NCBI GenBank assembly: GCA_013299115.1
Contig: JAAFKA010000011.1
Coordinates: 62,001 to 126,000 of the forward strand
Direction of reading: 5' to 3'
Length of the DNA: 64,000 nucleotides
Source: Cytophagales bacterium
GTDB taxonomy: Bacteria; Bacteroidota; Bacteroidia; Cytophagales; Thermoflexibacteraceae
This document shows positions 1 to 7,563 of the stretch, piece by piece (position 1 is the stretch's first letter; every line of letters begins with the position of its first letter). The notes under the pieces are model-generated. The model worked only from the letters and a program-made list of their open reading frames with translations. It did not search any database and had not been told where the DNA came from. Made by a program: the position numbers and the translations under genes.

Positions 1-1953
1 GAGCAAAAGGTAAGAAAATTGTTGCAAGCAAAATATTTTGTCGGCTTGAGCAATTACAAACCAATAGAAACCAAAAATTTGTACCAAGACCTGAACACAC
101 CCGCAGCAAAGGCTTTGCGTGAAAAACTGTATCAACAGGCTGTTACGATTGTGAAAAACGAAAATAATTTGTTGCCTTTTGTCAAAATAGACGATATAAA
201 ATTTGCCTCTATTGCCATTGGTGCCACCAAATTCAATGATTTTCAACGGATTTTGTCCAAATACACCAAATTTGATAATTATGTCATAGGCAAAAACGAA
301 AGTGAAGGAAATTTTGACAAGTTGGTAGAAAAAACCAAAAAAGCAGATGTGATTATTGTCAGTCTGCACAATGTAGATGTGCATAAACCGAAGGCAGATT
401 TTGGTATTTCAGAAAATAGCAAAAAATTGATTGCAGATTTGGAAAAGACCAACAAAAAAATAATTGTTGTGCATTTTGGCAATGCCTACGGACTGAAATA
501 TTTTGAAAATTCTAAGCATTTGGTTTGTGCCTACGAAGACGACAACATGATGCGAAAAGCTGTGCCACAAGTCTTGTTTGGGGCTATTGCCAACCACGCC
601 TTGTTGCCTGTTTCGGCTGCTCCTACATTAAAAGAGGGCATGGGGCAACCTGTGCAAAGCCTAAACAGATTGCAATATTCAGACATTGCCGAGTCGGTGG
701 AGATGAATACTGCTGTGTTGCAAAAAATTGATACCATTGCCAACTACGCCATAGCCCAACACGCCACGCCAAGTTGCCAAGTATTGGTGGCAAGAAAAGG
801 CAAGGTAATTTTCCAACGCAGTTATGGTTGCCATACTTACGAATCGAGGGACTCGGTGGACAACGAAACTTTGTATGATTTGGCTTCGCTCACCAAAGTT
901 ACCGCCACTATGCAAGCCTTTATGTTGCTTTGGGAGCAAGGCAAAATAGACATTAACCAAAAAATTTCCTACTATTTGCCCGAACTCAAAAGCACAAACA
1001 AAGAGGACATCAAACTCATAGACATTCTCACGCACACCGCAGGACTTGCCGTTGGCGACCCTCTCTGGACACGTACTATGTTTAAAAATTGGAAAAGTGA
1101 AAGGCATTTAGCCACCAAATACTCCGACTCTTTTCCTATCAAAATAACCAACAATTTGTATGCTCACCAAACTATCAAAGAGGAAATGTGGAATTGGATA
1201 GTAAGCCATGAGCAAAGAGCAGCCAAACGCAACCCCGACGGCACGTATCGTTACCAATATACAGACGTGGGCTACTATTTGTTTTTGCGTTTGATAGAAA
1301 GATTGACCAACCAAAGTTTGGATACTTTCACTGCCAAAACTTTTTATGAACCTTTGGGCTTGCGAATGACCTACAAACCTTTGCAAAAATACAACACCCA
1401 AGACATAGCCCCTACGGAAAAAGACGACTATTTTCGCCACCAAGAAGTAAGAGGTATGGTACACGACCCCGACGCTGCCCTCATGGGTGGTGTGGGCGGA
1501 CACGCAGGCGTATTTGCCAATGCAAATGACGTAGCTATTTTGATGCAGATGAACCTCCAAAGAGGCTTTTACGGAGGTAAAAAATATTTTTCTAATGACA
1601 CAACCATACAATTTTTTGCCCTCAACCGCCAAAACGAAAAAAGTAGGCGAGGGTTGGGCTGGGACAAACCCAAACTAAGTTCAGGGGGTTTGTGTTCTAA
1701 GTTTTGTTCGCAACAGACCTTTGGGCATACAGGTTTTACAGGCACTGCCGTTTGGGTCGACCCTGCCTATGATTTGATTTATGTTTTCCTTGCCAACAGA
1801 AGTTATCCTTCGGGAACAAACAAAAAACTCAACCATTTGGGCATCCGCAACCGTATCCATGACGTAGTTTACGAGTCTATGGGTTTCAAAACGCAATATG
1901 TTTATTTGGAAAAAAGTGCAACCAAACCCAAAAGGAAAAGAGGACGGAGGTAG
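1..1953 (+). CDS. GH3 C-terminal domain / serine beta-lactamase-like hydrolase fusion (5' truncated)
   Basis: The reading frame is open to the left edge, so the N-terminal part, expected to be the GH3 catalytic barrel, lies outside the window. About the first 220 visible residues look like a glycoside hydrolase family 3 C-terminal domain (alternating strand/helix, with VIIVSLHNVD and KKIIVVHFGNAYG). The rest is a class C beta-lactamase/PBP-like serine hydrolase: SLTK (SxxK nucleophile motif) near visible residue 296, a YTD motif in QYTDVGYY in the YxN position, and HTG in FGHTGFTGT as the KTG-like motif. The protein ends in a basic tail (KPKRKRGRR). Such fusions occur in Bacteroidota and are probably envelope enzymes; a role in cell-wall muropeptide turnover is inferred. 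The TTG at 19 is not the true start. The next gene converges on it 8 bp away. Confidence 0.85.
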   Translation, partial: EQKVRKLLQAKYFVGLSNYKPIETKNLYQDLNTPAAKALREKLYQQAVTIVKNENNLLPFVKIDDIKFASIAIGATKFNDFQRILSKYTKFDNYVIGKNESEGNFDKLVEKTKKADVIIVSLHNVDVHKPKADFGISENSKKLIADLEKTNKKIIVVHFGNAYGLKYFENSKHLVCAYEDDNMMRKAVPQVLFGAIANHALLPVSAAPTLKEGMGQPVQSLNRLQYSDIAESVEMNTAVLQKIDTIANYAIAQHATPSCQVLVARKGKVIFQRSYGCHTYESRDSVDNETLYDLASLTKVTATMQAFMLLWEQGKIDINQKISYYLPELKSTNKEDIKLIDILTHTAGLAVGDPLWTRTMFKNWKSERHLATKYSDSFPIKITNNLYAHQTIKEEMWNWIVSHEQRAAKRNPDGTYRYQYTDVGYYLFLRLIERLTNQSLDTFTAKTFYEPLGLRMTYKPLQKYNTQDIAPTEKDDYFRHQEVRGMVHDPDAALMGGVGGHAGVFANANDVAILMQMNLQRGFYGGKKYFSNDTTIQFFALNRQNEKSRRGLGWDKPKLSSGGLCSKFCSQQTFGHTGFTGTAVWVDPAYDLIYVFLANRSYPSGTNKKLNHLGIRNRIHDVVYESMGFKTQYVYLEKSATKPKRKRGRR

Positions 1954-1961
1954 TCAAATTA

Positions 1962-3476
1962 TCAAACCTCAAACTCCTCCAAAAACGTCATACTTTGCAT
2001 CATATCTGCGTGCAGATAACGGTCTTTTTCCACAAAAGGCACTTGTTGCCTGTATGCAGCAACCAAGTTTTCGAGTACAGGTGAGGAAGTAGCAGGGCGG
2101 CGAAACTCCAAAGCCTGTGTAGCTGTTAGCAATTCTATGGCAAGCACTTTTTGCAAGTTGTCTGCCACTTGTTTGGCTTTGAGGGCTGCATTTGCCCCCA
2201 TACTCACGTGGTCTTCTTGTCCGTTTGACGATACAATGCTGTCCGCAGAGGCTGGTGTGCAAAGTTGCTTATTTTGGCTTACAATAGACGCAGCCGTATA
2301 TTGCGGTATCATCAAGCCCGAATGTAGCCCTGAATGAACAGCTAAAAAAGGAGGCAAACCTCGCTGCCCCGAAATGAGTTGGTAAATTCTCCTTTCGGCT
2401 ATGCTGGCAAGTTCTGCCAATGCCAAACAAACAAAATCTAAGGCTAAGGCTAAGGGTTGCCCATGAAAATTGCCACCCGACAAAATTTTGTCGGCCTCGG
2501 GAAACAAATTAGGATTGTCTGTTACCGAATTAATTTCAATTTCAAACACTTTTTTGGCATATTGCAAGGCATCTTTCGATGCCCCATGCACTTGGGGTAC
2601 ACAACGGAAGGAGTAAGGGTCTTGCACTTGTTTTTTAGGCTGTTCGGCTATGTTGCTGTTTTTCAGCAAGTTGCGAATTTTTGTTGCCGTTTGCAACTGT
2701 CCTTCGTGGGGACGTATCTGGTGTATCAAGTCATCGAAAGGTTCTGTTTTGGCATCAAAGGCATCTATGCTCAAGGCAGCCAACGTGTCTGCCCATGCAC
2801 TCCACCGCAAGCCATTTGCCAGCACCCACACGCCATAAGCTGCCATAAATTGTGTGCCATTTAGCAAAGCCAGCCCTTCTTTTGCTTGAAACACCAAAGG
2901 TTGCCAGCCCAAAGCCTGATAAACTTCGGCTGTTGGGCATTTTTTGCCCTCGTGCCACACTTCGCCCTCACCCATGAGGGGCAGTGCCAAGTGTGCCAAA
3001 GGTGCTAAATCTCCCGAAGCACCCAAAGAGCCTTGCTCATAGACCACAGGCAATATATTTTGGTTGTAAAAGTCTATCAATCGTTGCACCGTAGCCAACT
3101 GCACACCTGAATTGCCATAACTCAAAGACTGAATTTTGAGCAACAGCATTAGTTTTACCAACGGTTGTGGTACAGCATTGCCCATGCCGCAAGCATGAGA
3201 ACGGACAAGATTTTGCTGCAAAGTTTGCAAATCTGCTGCTGATATTTGGTAGTTGCACAAAGCACCAAACCCTGTATTGATACCATAAATGGGTTGAGTA
3301 GAGTTTTGCAGTTTTTGCAACAAAAAATTATGCCCTTGCTCAATGGCTTGTTGGCTCTCTGGCGACAACTGCAAATGATAGGGCTGTTTTTGCAAACTAA
3401 TTAGTTGCTCAATGGTCAGGCGTTGTTGGTTTATCCAAACTGTGTTTGTGGTTGTGTTTGTGGTGTTGGTGGTCAT
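1962..3476 (-). CDS. hutH: histidine ammonia-lyase
   Basis: Cytosolic enzyme converting L-histidine to trans-urocanate and ammonia, the first step of histidine degradation. It has 504 residues, the usual length. The MIO-prosthetic-group tripeptide Ala-Ser-Gly is at 153-155 within GSLGASGDLAPLAHL, and the family motifs YGINTGFGAL (64-73) and QDPYSFRCVPQVHGA are clear. The first 12 residues are an unusual Thr/Asn repeat (MTTNTTNTTTNT) encoded by near-tandem ACC/AAC triplets, so the exact start could be slightly further in. No hutU, hutI or hutG flanks it, so the pathway is not clustered here. A -7-like promoter element lies about 40 bp upstream on the same strand. Confidence 0.95.
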   Translation of the reverse strand: MTTNTTNTTTNTVWINQQRLTIEQLISLQKQPYHLQLSPESQQAIEQGHNFLLQKLQNSTQPIYGINTGFGALCNYQISAADLQTLQQNLVRSHACGMGNAVPQPLVKLMLLLKIQSLSYGNSGVQLATVQRLIDFYNQNILPVVYEQGSLGASGDLAPLAHLALPLMGEGEVWHEGKKCPTAEVYQALGWQPLVFQAKEGLALLNGTQFMAAYGVWVLANGLRWSAWADTLAALSIDAFDAKTEPFDDLIHQIRPHEGQLQTATKIRNLLKNSNIAEQPKKQVQDPYSFRCVPQVHGASKDALQYAKKVFEIEINSVTDNPNLFPEADKILSGGNFHGQPLALALDFVCLALAELASIAERRIYQLISGQRGLPPFLAVHSGLHSGLMIPQYTAASIVSQNKQLCTPASADSIVSSNGQEDHVSMGANAALKAKQVADNLQKVLAIELLTATQALEFRRPATSSPVLENLVAAYRQQVPFVEKDRYLHADMMQSMTFLEEFEV

Positions 3477-3515
3477 GGTTTTGGTGCTGTTGCCAAATAG
3501 TTTTGATTAAAAATG

Positions 3516-3523
3516 CAAAAGTA
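3516..3523 (-). promoter_or_regulatory. putative -7 promoter element for hutH
   Basis: On the minus strand this reads TACTTTTG, a match to the Bacteroidota consensus TAnnTTTG, about 40 nt before the hutH ATG. A TTTG lies upstream but with only about 14 nt spacing rather than the usual 19, so the -33 element is uncertain. Confidence 0.4.
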
Positions 3524-3829
3524 GGCGAAATAATTGGCAAACTAAAATTTTTTACCTAATTGCTTGTGTTTATATAAGCAATTACGCAAGCAACTATTGC
3601 ATTATTTTTCTCAATAAACCTTCCCTCGATAGGCTTGCGAAAAACCTATACTATCAAAAGTAGAGTGCATAGGATTAGTTTTTCTATCTTTCTTATAATT
3701 TTTTCAAAGATAAATTTTTCATTTTTATTCTCCAAACCTCTTTTTTTGCAAATTGATTTCAAATCTATTATCTTGCAACATTCAACAAAGAAATTCTAAG
3801 AATGGGAATCGTAAAAATCCACGCCATAA

Positions 3830-3875
3830 AAAAGTATCCCTTACTTTGTAATTGCAACACAAAGGGGATACTTTT
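3830..3875. repeat. hairpin with 11-bp stem
   Basis: AAAAGTATCCC (3830-3840) pairs with GGGATACTTTT (3865-3875). An inner stem CTTTGT/ACAAAG extends it after a small bulge. It ends in T residues, so it could act as a terminator, or be the relic of a small repeat. Confidence 0.5.
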
Positions 3876-4056
3876 ATGAAAACAAAAACAATTTTCAAAA
3901 TGTTGCGACAACTCGCCAGCATTTGGGATTAACAGATGGGCAAAATTAACTGAAAAATGTACGGACTATTGAATGATTTATGAGTTTGTTTAAATTTAAT
4001 TCTTTAAAGTAAAGAGAAAATTAGGCTTACTACATTCAAATTCAGAAAATCCTTTG

Positions 4057-4064
4057 TACTTTTG
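4057..4064 (+). promoter_or_regulatory. putative -7 promoter element for the PTPS/QueD gene
   Basis: TACTTTTG matches TAnnTTTG and is followed by GC, as in many Bacteroidota promoters. It lies 25 bp before the ATG at 4090. It overlaps the longest possible open frame (TTG at 4054), which argues against that longer start. Confidence 0.5.
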
Positions 4065-4089
4065 CAGCAAAATAAGAATAGCAACCAAT

Positions 4090-4509
4090 ATGATTCACGT
4101 TTGCAGAAAAGAACACTTCAACGCAGCACATAAATTATATAATCCTGCATGGACAAAAGAGCAAAATGATGCTGTTTTTGGACCTTGTGCCAACGAAAAT
4201 TGGCATGGGCATAATTTCGAATTGGTGGTTACGGTCAAAGGCAAACCTAACCCCGATACAGGATTTGTGATAGACCTCAAAGTATTGAGCAAACTCATCA
4301 AGGAAAAAATAATAGACAAGGTCGACCATAAAAATCTCAATTTAGACGTAGATTTTATGCAAGGCAAACTGGCAAGTTGCGAAAATTTGGTTATGGAGTT
4401 CTGGAAAATCCTCGAACCCGAAATAGCTGCTTGTTCGCAAGCCCAACTGCATTGCATTACGCTGTACGAAACGCCGAAAAACTATGTAGAGTATTTTGGG
4501 GAGAAATAA
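4090..4509 (+). CDS. queD: 6-pyruvoyltetrahydropterin synthase / 6-carboxytetrahydropterin synthase family protein
   Basis: Tunnel-fold zinc enzyme acting on 7,8-dihydroneopterin triphosphate. QueD members make 6-carboxytetrahydropterin for queuosine, PTPS members make pyruvoyl-tetrahydropterin. It has 139 residues. The zinc ligands are His14 (HFNAAH) and the HGH pair at 39 and 41, and the catalytic Cys is Cys33. The spacing C-x5-H-G-H is that of animal-type PTPS; E. coli-type QueD has C-x3-H-G-H, so the exact product is uncertain. The catalytic Glu is probably in LYETPKNYVEYFG near the C-terminus. The start at 4090 is chosen over the upstream TTG because the -7 element lies inside the longer frame. 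No other queuosine gene is nearby. Confidence 0.9.
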   Translation: MIHVCRKEHFNAAHKLYNPAWTKEQNDAVFGPCANENWHGHNFELVVTVKGKPNPDTGFVIDLKVLSKLIKEKIIDKVDHKNLNLDVDFMQGKLASCENLVMEFWKILEPEIAACSQAQLHCITLYETPKNYVEYFGEK

Positions 4510-4517
4510 TTTTATTC

Positions 4518-4564
4518 CCCTACGTTGCACGTAGGGCTATTGTTGTTCAACCTCTTCGAGGTTG
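4518..4564. repeat. two adjacent hairpins downstream of the PTPS gene
   Basis: CCCTACGT/ACGTAGGG (4518-4525 and 4529-4536, loop TGC) is followed by CAACCTC/GAGGTTG (4548-4554 and 4558-4564, loop TTC). With the two family A palindromes just downstream, this gap of about 140 bp is almost entirely stem-loops. Confidence 0.6.
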
Positions 4565-4593
4565 TAAATATAATTTCTTAGCTTAACAGCATT

Positions 4594-4645
4594 GGGCTAA
4601 AGCCTATGTTACAAAAAAAAATCACAGGCTAAAGCCTATGCTACA
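4594..4645 (-). repeat. family A palindromes, tandem pair
   Basis: Two copies in the same orientation, 4594-4613 and 4623-4645, each with core GGCTAAAGCC followed by TATG(T/C)TACA. On the minus strand they read TGTA(A/G)CATAGGCTTTAGCC, with the GTAG/GTAA foot and CTTTAG core of family A. They end 8 bp before the next start codon. Confidence 0.75.
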
Positions 4646-4653
4646 CAAAAAAT

Positions 4654-5124
4654 ATGCAAAAAATAATTTTCATTTTATTTGCCATTTTCGTTGGTCAAAT
4701 TACAGCCCAAGCCCAAAATCCGATGTCATTCAGCAAAGAAGAACAGGAATTGGTGGCTGCGGTAGATACTTTTTTTGAGTATTTGCATCGCAGAGATACT
4801 GCCCAACTCCGCCAGACTTTTCACCCCCAAGTGAGTATGAAAAGTGTGCAGTATAAAAATGGCTTGCCTGTGCTAACTGAAACTACATTGCCCGAAATGC
4901 TACAAAATATAGGCAAATTGCCAATGACTACCAAAATTCAGGAAAAACTATTGGGCTACCACGTACAGATAGACGCAGAGTTGGCTACGGTCTGGACTCC
5001 TTATCAGTTTTTTATAAACGACCAGCTTTCACATTGCGGAGCTAATGCTTTTACCTTAGTAAAAACAGATGGAAAATGGTTGATAATCAATATTATAGAC
5101 ACCAGACGAAAAAATTGCAAATGA
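4654..5124 (+). CDS. secreted NTF2-like (SnoaL/DUF4440-type) protein
   Basis: 156 residues with a clear Sec signal peptide (MQKIIFILFAIFVGQITAQA, about 1-20). The mature part has the NTF2-like fold pattern: an N-terminal helix with a paired-charge segment (FFEYLHRRDTAQLRQTFHP), a middle strand carrying WTPYQFFINDQLSHCGAN, and a C-terminal strand pair ending GKWLIINIIDTR. Members bind small ligands or act as lyases or isomerases; no catalytic residue can be assigned here. The protein is probably periplasmic. The next gene starts at an ATGA overlap with this stop codon, so the two are likely translationally coupled. Confidence 0.7.
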   Translation: MQKIIFILFAIFVGQITAQAQNPMSFSKEEQELVAAVDTFFEYLHRRDTAQLRQTFHPQVSMKSVQYKNGLPVLTETTLPEMLQNIGKLPMTTKIQEKLLGYHVQIDAELATVWTPYQFFINDQLSHCGANAFTLVKTDGKWLIINIIDTRRKNCK

Positions 5125-6860
5125 TTACTACTTTAACTCGTAAATTAGTTGCACCAAAAGAATTGTTGGCTTGGGTTGTTATTTTGGGCATCATTGGTCT
5201 TTATTTTTTCCATATTTTTTACTACATGGAAAATTTACCTTTTTTAGATGACTACAATGCAGCCTTTGAGCCTACCAAGAAATTTTTTGAAGCTCCAACT
5301 TTGCTCGATAAGCTAAAAATATTGTTTTCTACCCATGACGTTCACAATATTTTAGTTACTCGACTGGCTTTTATTGCTTGCTACTTACTCTTAGGGCAAT
5401 TTAATTTTGCCATTTTGTGTATTTTCAACAGTTGCCTGCTCTTGTGGTTGGTTTTTTATCTCTATAAAATCTTTGCTCGGCTTTTCCCTACTTTTTCTCT
5501 TTGGTATTTTGTTCCCATTTTATTTATGTTTCTGCATTTGGGGGCATTGGAAAACACCTTGTGGGCAATGTCAGGACTCCAAAATGTTAGTGTTGTCTTA
5601 TTAGCTATTGCCTTATTTTATCATATTGGTTATGGCAAAAAAACAGTTAGCAATTTGGCGGTTTGCATGGTGCTTGGCTTTTTTGCTACATTTTGTAGTG
5701 GCAATGGTTTGTTAGCAGCCTTGTTGGTAATACCACTCATGGCATATCAACGAGGACTTAAAAATGTTCAGTTATATGCTTGGGTAGCTTTTTGTGTGCT
5801 TTTGCTTTACCTCAAACCATTGAATGGGGTAGTGGCAACTGTTAATGACCCTTTAAGTAATCCTGTATTTAATACGTTATACAGACCTGAAAATGTCTTG
5901 GTTAATATTATGCTTTCTTTGGGGGCTTTATATGGAAATCCAAAGTTTACATTATTTTTTGTCAATAGATTAGTAGTAGTAAGCATGGCAGCAGTTGTTT
6001 TGCTTAGTTTCTTGTTTAGTTTGCAAACTCAGTTTCAAAAAAACAAAACTACTTTACTTGCTTTTGTTTTTTTTGTCATTGGGAGTATAGTCGCTATCAG
6101 TGCCGTAAGAGGTATTTATCTAAACAATGTAATTTTCAATTCGAGGTACATGATTTATAGTTCTTGTTTTAGTGCTTGTACTTACTGTTTATTATTAGCT
6201 TATCTCTCAACTTACCACAATCAACTGATAAAGATTTTTGTATTTGCCATGCTTATTTTTTATGCAGCAAACTACTACCAAATAACCAAAGCAGGACTAC
6301 ACCAAATAGAGTCGCATAGAAGAAATTTGGTTACTTATGCTTTACTTTGGCAAGACGGTGGCAGCAGACCTGTGAGTGTAGACTATATGTATAAAGACCT
6401 TACTCAAATTGCCAAAATCTACGGCAGGTATTACCAAATTCCTGCTCAGTATAACCCAAAAAATTTGCAAACCTCAGCCCAAACCACCAATAGGGCAGAT
6501 AGTACTGCACCTTATCAGGTGGCAACGGAAGAAACCAGAGTTTATACAGAACAAATTGGAATAACGAATAATTACATCTTTTTGTCTGGGCAAGCTGTGA
6601 TTTTGTATCAAGACTCGTATCAAAATGAAATTCTTGTAGAGTTGTCCAATTCAGAAAATAGTTATACCTTTTGTGCCAGCACAGGAGCAACTTTGTATCA
6701 GTTTCACAATCCGCTGTATCTCAATAGTTTTTTTACAGTTGTCATAGCCAAAAAAAGTATAGCCACAGGCAATTATGCTATTCGGTTGTTGGTAATAGAC
6801 AAAAAAACAAAAAAATGTAAGGCTATTCACAAAGATTTGCATAAATTACAAGTAAACTAA
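5121..6860 (+). CDS. polytopic membrane protein, possibly GT-C-fold glycosyltransferase-like
   Basis: 579 residues from the ATG at 5121, which overlaps the previous stop (ATGA). An ATG at 5076 would give a 45-bp overlap and is less likely. About ten hydrophobic segments follow a first membrane helix (about 15-37). The first external loop has an Asp pair (PFLDDYNAAF), then a conserved-looking THDVHNILVTRL; an acidic pair in loop 1 is a hallmark of GT-C enzymes using lipid-linked sugars. The last 130 or so residues are a soluble domain rich in Thr and Tyr. No family was recognised with certainty and function is inferred from topology only. It is followed by two 33-bp direct repeats. Confidence 0.5.
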   Translation: MITTLTRKLVAPKELLAWVVILGIIGLYFFHIFYYMENLPFLDDYNAAFEPTKKFFEAPTLLDKLKILFSTHDVHNILVTRLAFIACYLLLGQFNFAILCIFNSCLLLWLVFYLYKIFARLFPTFSLWYFVPILFMFLHLGALENTLWAMSGLQNVSVVLLAIALFYHIGYGKKTVSNLAVCMVLGFFATFCSGNGLLAALLVIPLMAYQRGLKNVQLYAWVAFCVLLLYLKPLNGVVATVNDPLSNPVFNTLYRPENVLVNIMLSLGALYGNPKFTLFFVNRLVVVSMAAVVLLSFLFSLQTQFQKNKTTLLAFVFFVIGSIVAISAVRGIYLNNVIFNSRYMIYSSCFSACTYCLLLAYLSTYHNQLIKIFVFAMLIFYAANYYQITKAGLHQIESHRRNLVTYALLWQDGGSRPVSVDYMYKDLTQIAKIYGRYYQIPAQYNPKNLQTSAQTTNRADSTAPYQVATEETRVYTEQIGITNNYIFLSGQAVILYQDSYQNEILVELSNSENSYTFCASTGATLYQFHNPLYLNSFFTVVIAKKSIATGNYAIRLLVIDKKTKKCKAIHKDLHKLQVN

Positions 6861-6926
6861 GTGTTTGAGGTTGCTACAACCGAAATATAAATTGTGTTTG
6901 AGGTTGCTACAACCGAAATATAAATC
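6861..6926 (+). repeat. tandem 33-bp direct repeat with internal hairpin
   Basis: Two units, 6861-6893 and 6894-6926, differ only at the last base. Each contains GGTTG-CTA-CAACC, a small stem-loop. The repeat begins at the stop codon of the upstream gene and ends 7 bp before the next ATG. It could be read as a coding extension (LLQPKYK twice), but the ATG at 6934 is a better start. Confidence 0.85.
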
Positions 6927-6933
6927 ACTAAAC

Positions 6934-7392
6934 ATGACCATAGAAACACTAACCGAACAGAAAGAAAAACTATTGGCAGCACGTCAAGACTACAAACAGG
7001 CTTTGCTCAACGAAGTAAAAGAAGCCAAAGAAGATTTGTTGTCCACCAAAGACAAGGTGCTGGTAGAGGTCAAAGACTTTAAAAACAACCTAATACAGAC
7101 CAAAGATTGGCTCTTATTGGTTGGCAGTGCCGTATTGGTGGGCTATGTAGCAATGAAGGGTATTGCAGGTATTGTGAGTGCATTTGGCAAGGGAGAAACC
7201 GAAAAAGTAGAGCCTACCATTAAAGAAGTGATTATAGAAAGACCTTATCAGGTGCATAATCCACAAGAGGAGGCAAAAGAAACCTTCTTTTCATCTATTA
7301 TTAAGAGTATTAAAAAAGAAATGACTTTGTTTTTGCTAAACTTGGCAAAACAAGCCCTACTCGAATTTTTAGCACGTATGCAAAAGAAATAA
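6934..7392 (+). CDS. small coiled-coil membrane protein of unknown function
   Basis: 152 residues from the ATG at 6934. Residues 1-48 are a charged, heptad-like helix (EQKEKLLAARQDYKQALL, then Lys/Glu/Asp-rich). A single membrane segment follows (LLLVGSAVLVGYVAMKGIAGI, about 51-71), then a Glu/Lys-rich linker and an amphipathic C-terminal helix (MTLFLLNLAKQALLEFLARM). It resembles general Bacteroidota inner-membrane proteins of the YtxH/phage-shock kind in layout only; no family is recognised. It probably shares a transcript with the preceding membrane protein, with the 33-bp repeat between them. Confidence 0.65.
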   Translation: MTIETLTEQKEKLLAARQDYKQALLNEVKEAKEDLLSTKDKVLVEVKDFKNNLIQTKDWLLLVGSAVLVGYVAMKGIAGIVSAFGKGETEKVEPTIKEVIIERPYQVHNPQEEAKETFFSSIIKSIKKEMTLFLLNLAKQALLEFLARMQKK

Positions 7393-7426
7393 TTTTGAAT
7401 TTTGAATCGGGGTGCATAACCTTTGA

Positions 7427-7460
7427 ATTTTGGTAGTTGCCTTTAGGCAACTACCAAAAT
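7427..7460. repeat. 15-bp perfect stem-loop
   Basis: Arms 7427-7441 and 7446-7460 pair perfectly (core GGTAGTTGCC/GGCAACTACC) around a TTTA loop. It sits between convergent genes, so it may terminate both. It carries GTAG near the foot like the REP-type palindromes elsewhere in the window. Confidence 0.75.
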
Positions 7461-7464
7461 AAGG

Positions 7465-7541
7465 TAATGCCACAGGTGTAATGCTCAGAACTAACATTTC
7501 TCAAAAAAATGTTAGTTCTGAGCATTACTTGTGTGGCACTA
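7465..7541. repeat. family D long palindrome (MITE-like), copy 1
   Basis: 77-bp inverted repeat. The inner arms GCTCAGAACTAACATTT/AAATGTTAGTTCTGAGC are perfect, and the outer arms TAATGCCACA and TGTGGCACTA pair nearly perfectly. It is the most intact copy; others are at 28535, 32628, 42351, 53781 and 55094. Confidence 0.85.
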
Positions 7542-7563
7542 TCCAAAATAATTGCATTCAACA

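Larger units (their letters stand above)
3477..4089. other. 613-bp intergenic region without a clear gene
   Basis: Divergent region between hutH and the PTPS/QueD-type gene. It is AT-rich and holds the hutH and PTPS -7 elements and one hairpin (3830-3875). The only open frame of note is an 18-codon ATG-to-TAA stretch at 3876-3932 that begins at the base of that hairpin (MKTKTIFKML...). I cannot support it as a gene. No tRNA or riboswitch-like fold was recognised. Confidence 0.6.

Noticed and set aside
3876-3932. 18-codon ORF starting at the base of a hairpin
   Set aside because: Too short and without context or conservation evidence; kept only as a remark in the intergenic entry.
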